Below the pieces are notes generated by a model. It saw only the letters and a list, made by a program, of their open reading frames with translations. It was not told the origin of the DNA and made no database searches. A stretch of DNA of 18,938 bases from RFTU01 sp049423145 (GTDB taxonomy: Bacteria; Pseudomonadota; Gammaproteobacteria; Burkholderiales; Burkholderiaceae_C): positions 1 through 18,938 of the forward strand of contig JBMSQF010000052.1 in the NCBI GenBank assembly GCA_049423145.1. Reading direction: 5' to 3'. Shown here in pieces: positions 15,382 through 18,938 of the stretch; position 1 is the first letter of the stretch; the number at the start of each line of letters is the position of its first letter. Made by a program: the position numbers and the translations under genes.

Positions 15382-16488
15382 TCATTGGGCGTGGTTTCGG
15401 CGCGAATACCGATGGGCTTCATCGACCAGAGCGGCCACCGCTTCAGGGGGCGTGTGCTGGTTCAGGCCGTGCCCAAGATTGAGCACATGTCCGCCGTGGC
15501 GGCCGTCCGCACGGCGCGGCTGACCAAAACGGTCCAGGGTTCGACGCACTTCGGCACGGACCGCCTCCTCACCGCCAAACAGCACCATGGGGTCGATGTT
15601 GCCTTGCAGCGCCACCCGGTCATCCACACGCGTTCGCGCCCCACCCAGATCGGTCGTCCAGTCCAGGCCCACCACGTCGGCACCACAGCCGGCCACCGCC
15701 TCCAGCCATTGCCCACCGCCCTTGGTGAACACGATGCTCGGGATGCGCTGACCCTGGTGCTCGCGCTGAAGACCTTCCACCACCTTCCGCGTGTAGGCCA
15801 GGCTGAAAGCCTGGAAAGCCCCGTCGGCCAGCACACCGCCCCAGCTGTCGAACACCATCACGGCCTGTGCGCCGGCCTGGATCTGGGCGTTGAGGTACTG
15901 CGTCACTGCTTGGGCATTGATGTCCAGAATGCGGTGCATCAGATCGGGGCGCCGGTACATCAGGCTCTTGACCCACCGGTAATCGTCGCTGCCCGCGCCT
16001 TCGACCATGTAGCACGCCAGGGTCCAGGGACTGCCGGAAAAACCGATCAATGGGACGCGGCTGCGGCCATCGGACAAGGTCAAGGCGCGGCGGATGGACG
16101 CCACCGCATCGAACACATAGCGCAACCGGTCCATGTCCGGTACGCGCAGGGCTGCAACATCGGCCTCGTCGCGCACGGCCTTGGCAAAGCGCGGTCCCTC
16201 GCCGGCAGCAAAGCTCAGCTCCAGGCCCATGGCATCGGGCACCGTCAGGATGTCCGAAAACAGGATGGCTGCGTCCAGTGGGTAGCGGTCCAGGGGCTGC
16301 AGCGTGACTTCGGTGGCGAACGCCGGGCTGGTGGCCAGCCCCATGAAACTGCCCGCCCGAGCGCGGGTGGCGTTGTACTCGGGCAAGTAGCGACCCGCTT
16401 GCCGCATCAACCACACGGGGGTGTGGTCGGTGGGTTGGCGCAGGCAGGCGCGCAGAAACTGGTCGTTGGCGTAACCGGCGTGACTCAT
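15382..16488 (-). CDS. hemE: Uroporphyrinogen decarboxylase
   Basis: HemE removes four acetate carboxyl groups from uroporphyrinogen III to give coproporphyrinogen III in cytosolic haem synthesis, without a cofactor. The 368-residue product matches the family length (E. coli, 354). Signatures are PVWLMRQAGRYLPEY (24-38) with substrate-binding arginines R29 and R33, the catalytic aspartate in ILFSDIL (D79), IGFSGSPWTLACYMVEG, and a C-terminal NLGHGLNQHTPPEAV. The ATG at 16488 has a strong GGAGGA ribosome binding site eight bases upstream. It is the first gene after the atp operon terminator and lies upstream of priA on the same strand, separated by the origin-like region. Confidence 0.97.
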   Translation of the reverse strand: MSHAGYANDQFLRACLRQPTDHTPVWLMRQAGRYLPEYNATRARAGSFMGLATSPAFATEVTLQPLDRYPLDAAILFSDILTVPDAMGLELSFAAGEGPRFAKAVRDEADVAALRVPDMDRLRYVFDAVASIRRALTLSDGRSRVPLIGFSGSPWTLACYMVEGAGSDDYRWVKSLMYRRPDLMHRILDINAQAVTQYLNAQIQAGAQAVMVFDSWGGVLADGAFQAFSLAYTRKVVEGLQREHQGQRIPSIVFTKGGGQWLEAVAGCGADVVGLDWTTDLGGARTRVDDRVALQGNIDPMVLFGGEEAVRAEVRRTLDRFGQPRRADGRHGGHVLNLGHGLNQHTPPEAVAALVDEAHRYSRRNHAQ

Positions 16489-16508
16489 CCTCGTTCTCCT
16501 CCACGCGG

Positions 16509-16537
16509 ATTATCAACGCCCGGAAGTGTCCAGTCGA
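16509..16537 (-). promoter_or_regulatory. Candidate sigma-70 promoter of hemE
   Basis: On the minus strand TCGACT (16532-16537) and GATAAT (16509-16514) are separated by 17 bp. The -10 matches 5/6 and the -35 matches 4/6. It lies between the atp terminator and the hemE ribosome binding site (GGAGGA, 16497-16502), as expected for an independent hemE promoter. Confidence 0.45.
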
Positions 16538-16554
16538 TCTGACAGCCCGAACGA

Positions 16555-16595
16555 TCCAGAAAGAACAACGCCCGCTCGGACCAGCCGGCGGGCGT
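16555..16595 (-). terminator. Rho-independent terminator of the atp operon
   Basis: On the minus strand a stem ACGCCCGC/GCGGGCGT (16588-16595/16568-16575), extended by an inner CGG/CCG, is followed by the T-rich run TTGTTCTTTCT. It lies 25 bp past the atpC stop, and it is the best intrinsic terminator in the window. Confidence 0.75.
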
Positions 16596-16619
16596 CGAAT
16601 CGATTCGCCTTTGACGCGA

Positions 16620-17036
16620 TTACTTCTTGCGGAACTTGCGGATCGCCGCCAGCTGCGCCGCCATGGTCGCGAATTCGCTTTGCGCAGCGGCAAAGTCGAT
16701 GTCGCTCTTGGCGTTCTTCATCATCTCCTCAGCATGCCGCTTCGCCTCGTTGGCCTTGGCTTCATCGAGGTCATGGCCCCGAATGGCGGTATCGGCCAGG
16801 ACCGTGACGCGGTTGGGCTGCACCTCCAGGATGCCGCCGGCCACGAACACGAACTCCTCTTCGCCATTGTCCGCGCGCTCGATGCGAACGGCGCCAGGCC
16901 TGATGCGGGTGATCAGGGGCGTGTGCTTGGGCAGGATGCCCAGTTCCCCATTCTCACCCGGCAGCGCGACGAACTTCGCCTCGCCCGAGAAGATGTTCTC
17001 TTCGGCAGAGACCACGTCGACGTGAATGGTTGCCAT
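16620..17036 (-). CDS. atpC: ATP synthase F1 subunit epsilon
   Basis: Epsilon is part of the central rotor stalk of F1 and inhibits ATP hydrolysis. The 138-residue product (E. coli, 139) has the N-terminal beta-sandwich with VDVVSAEENIFSGEAKFVALPGENGELGILPKHTPLIT, split here as VDVVSAEENIFSGEAKF (6-22) and VALPGENGELGILPKHTPLI (23-42), then FVFVAGGILEV (62-72), and a two-helix C-terminal part from about 88. GGAG lies five bases before the ATG. It starts 9 bp after atpD as the last gene of the operon, ahead of the terminator. Confidence 0.96.
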   Translation of the reverse strand: MATIHVDVVSAEENIFSGEAKFVALPGENGELGILPKHTPLITRIRPGAVRIERADNGEEEFVFVAGGILEVQPNRVTVLADTAIRGHDLDEAKANEAKRHAEEMMKNAKSDIDFAAAQSEFATMAAQLAAIRKFRKK

Positions 17037-17045
17037 GACGGCTCC

Positions 17046-18458
<1,413 letters not shown>

Positions 18459-18518
18459 GTTTCGTTCCTCTATTTCAATTCGTCAATCGTTGGGGGCTTG
18501 TGGGGTTCAAGCCTTCGG

Positions 18519-18938
18519 TCAACCGCTGATGGCGGCTGCGCCGCCCACGATTTCCGAGAGTTCCTTGGTGATGGCGGCCTGGCGGGTCTTGTTGTAGACC
18601 AGCTTGAGCTCGCCGATGAGGTTGCCGGCGTTGTCGGTGGCCGCCTTCATGGCCACCATGCGCGCACTTTGCTCGGAGGCCATGTTCTCCGCCACGGCCT
18701 GGTACACCAGTGCCTCGATATAGCGCTTGAGCAGCTCGTCGATCACGGTGGCAGCATCGGGCTCATACAGGTAATCCCAGCTGTATTGCGCCTTTTCCGC
18801 CTCCGACTGTTGCAAGTGCTCAGCACTCAGGGGCAGCAATTGCTCCACCACGGGCTCTTGCTTCATGGTGTTGATGAACTTGGTGTAGCACAGGTAAACC
18901 GCATCGACCTCGCCCGCCACGAAGGCGTCGAGCACCAC
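18519..18938 (-). CDS. atpG: ATP synthase F1 subunit gamma, C-terminal part (cut by window edge)
   Basis: Gamma is the rotating shaft of F1. Only the last 140 or so residues are present (full length about 287 in E. coli), and the frame runs open to the window end. Recognisable segments are FVAGEVDAVYLCYTKFIN, YEPDAATVIDELLKRYIEA, the highly conserved ENMASEQSARMVAMKAATDN and the C-terminal helix KLVYNKTRQAAITKELSEI ending in GGAAAISG. The truncation reflects the window boundary rather than a defect. It is followed by atpD after 60 bp. Confidence 0.96.
   Translation of the reverse strand: MVLDAFVAGEVDAVYLCYTKFINTMKQEPVVEQLLPLSAEHLQQSEAEKAQYSWDYLYEPDAATVIDELLKRYIEALVYQAVAENMASEQSARMVAMKAATDNAGNLIGELKLVYNKTRQAAITKELSEIVGGAAAISG

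Overview
The window is ordinary chromosomal DNA from a GC-rich Gram-negative bacterium, most likely a betaproteobacterium of the order Burkholderiales (Comamonadaceae or a relative). This rests on high GC, codon use, a fused 67K-type SppA, and the gene order atpG-atpD-atpC followed by hemE and priA on the same strand, which I recall as typical of that order. I see no rRNA, tRNA, CRISPR array, insertion sequence or prophage. Gene density is high, and nearly every long frame belongs to a recognisable family.

Layout. 1-1750: a GFA-family zinc protein (+) converges on purT (-). 1972-4754: a fadD-type acyl-CoA ligase and an MBL-fold hydrolase, both +. 4910-7586: a tightly coupled + strand operon of a LytS-type sensor kinase, a 118-residue membrane protein and a LytTR response regulator. 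Its last gene overlaps the 3' end of rep (-). 7573-11707: rep and sppA (-), separated by a very GC-rich, self-complementary spacer. 11863-12852: an AEC-type transporter (+), converging with a 7-bp gap on priA (-, 12860-15037). 15382-16488: hemE (-). 16620-18938: atpC, atpD and the C-terminal half of atpG (-), the distal end of the ATP synthase operon, closed by a good intrinsic terminator.

Functional themes. Replication restart is represented by PriA and Rep. Core metabolism is represented by PurT (purines), HemE (haem) and F1 ATPase (energy). The envelope is represented by SppA and the two-component system. Fatty acid activation is represented by FadD.

The most unusual sequence is the 344-bp gap between priA and hemE. 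It holds a perfect DnaA box, a second box one base off consensus in the same orientation, weaker boxes, a perfect match to the IHF consensus inside a 60-bp stretch that is only 33% GC, and a perfect 21-bp palindrome. Together these look like a replication origin or a DnaA-controlled promoter. The atp operon is transcribed towards it, which argues against an active bidirectional origin, so I present this as a hypothesis. The second item of interest is the three-gene sensor operon, whose small middle membrane protein I cannot assign to a family.
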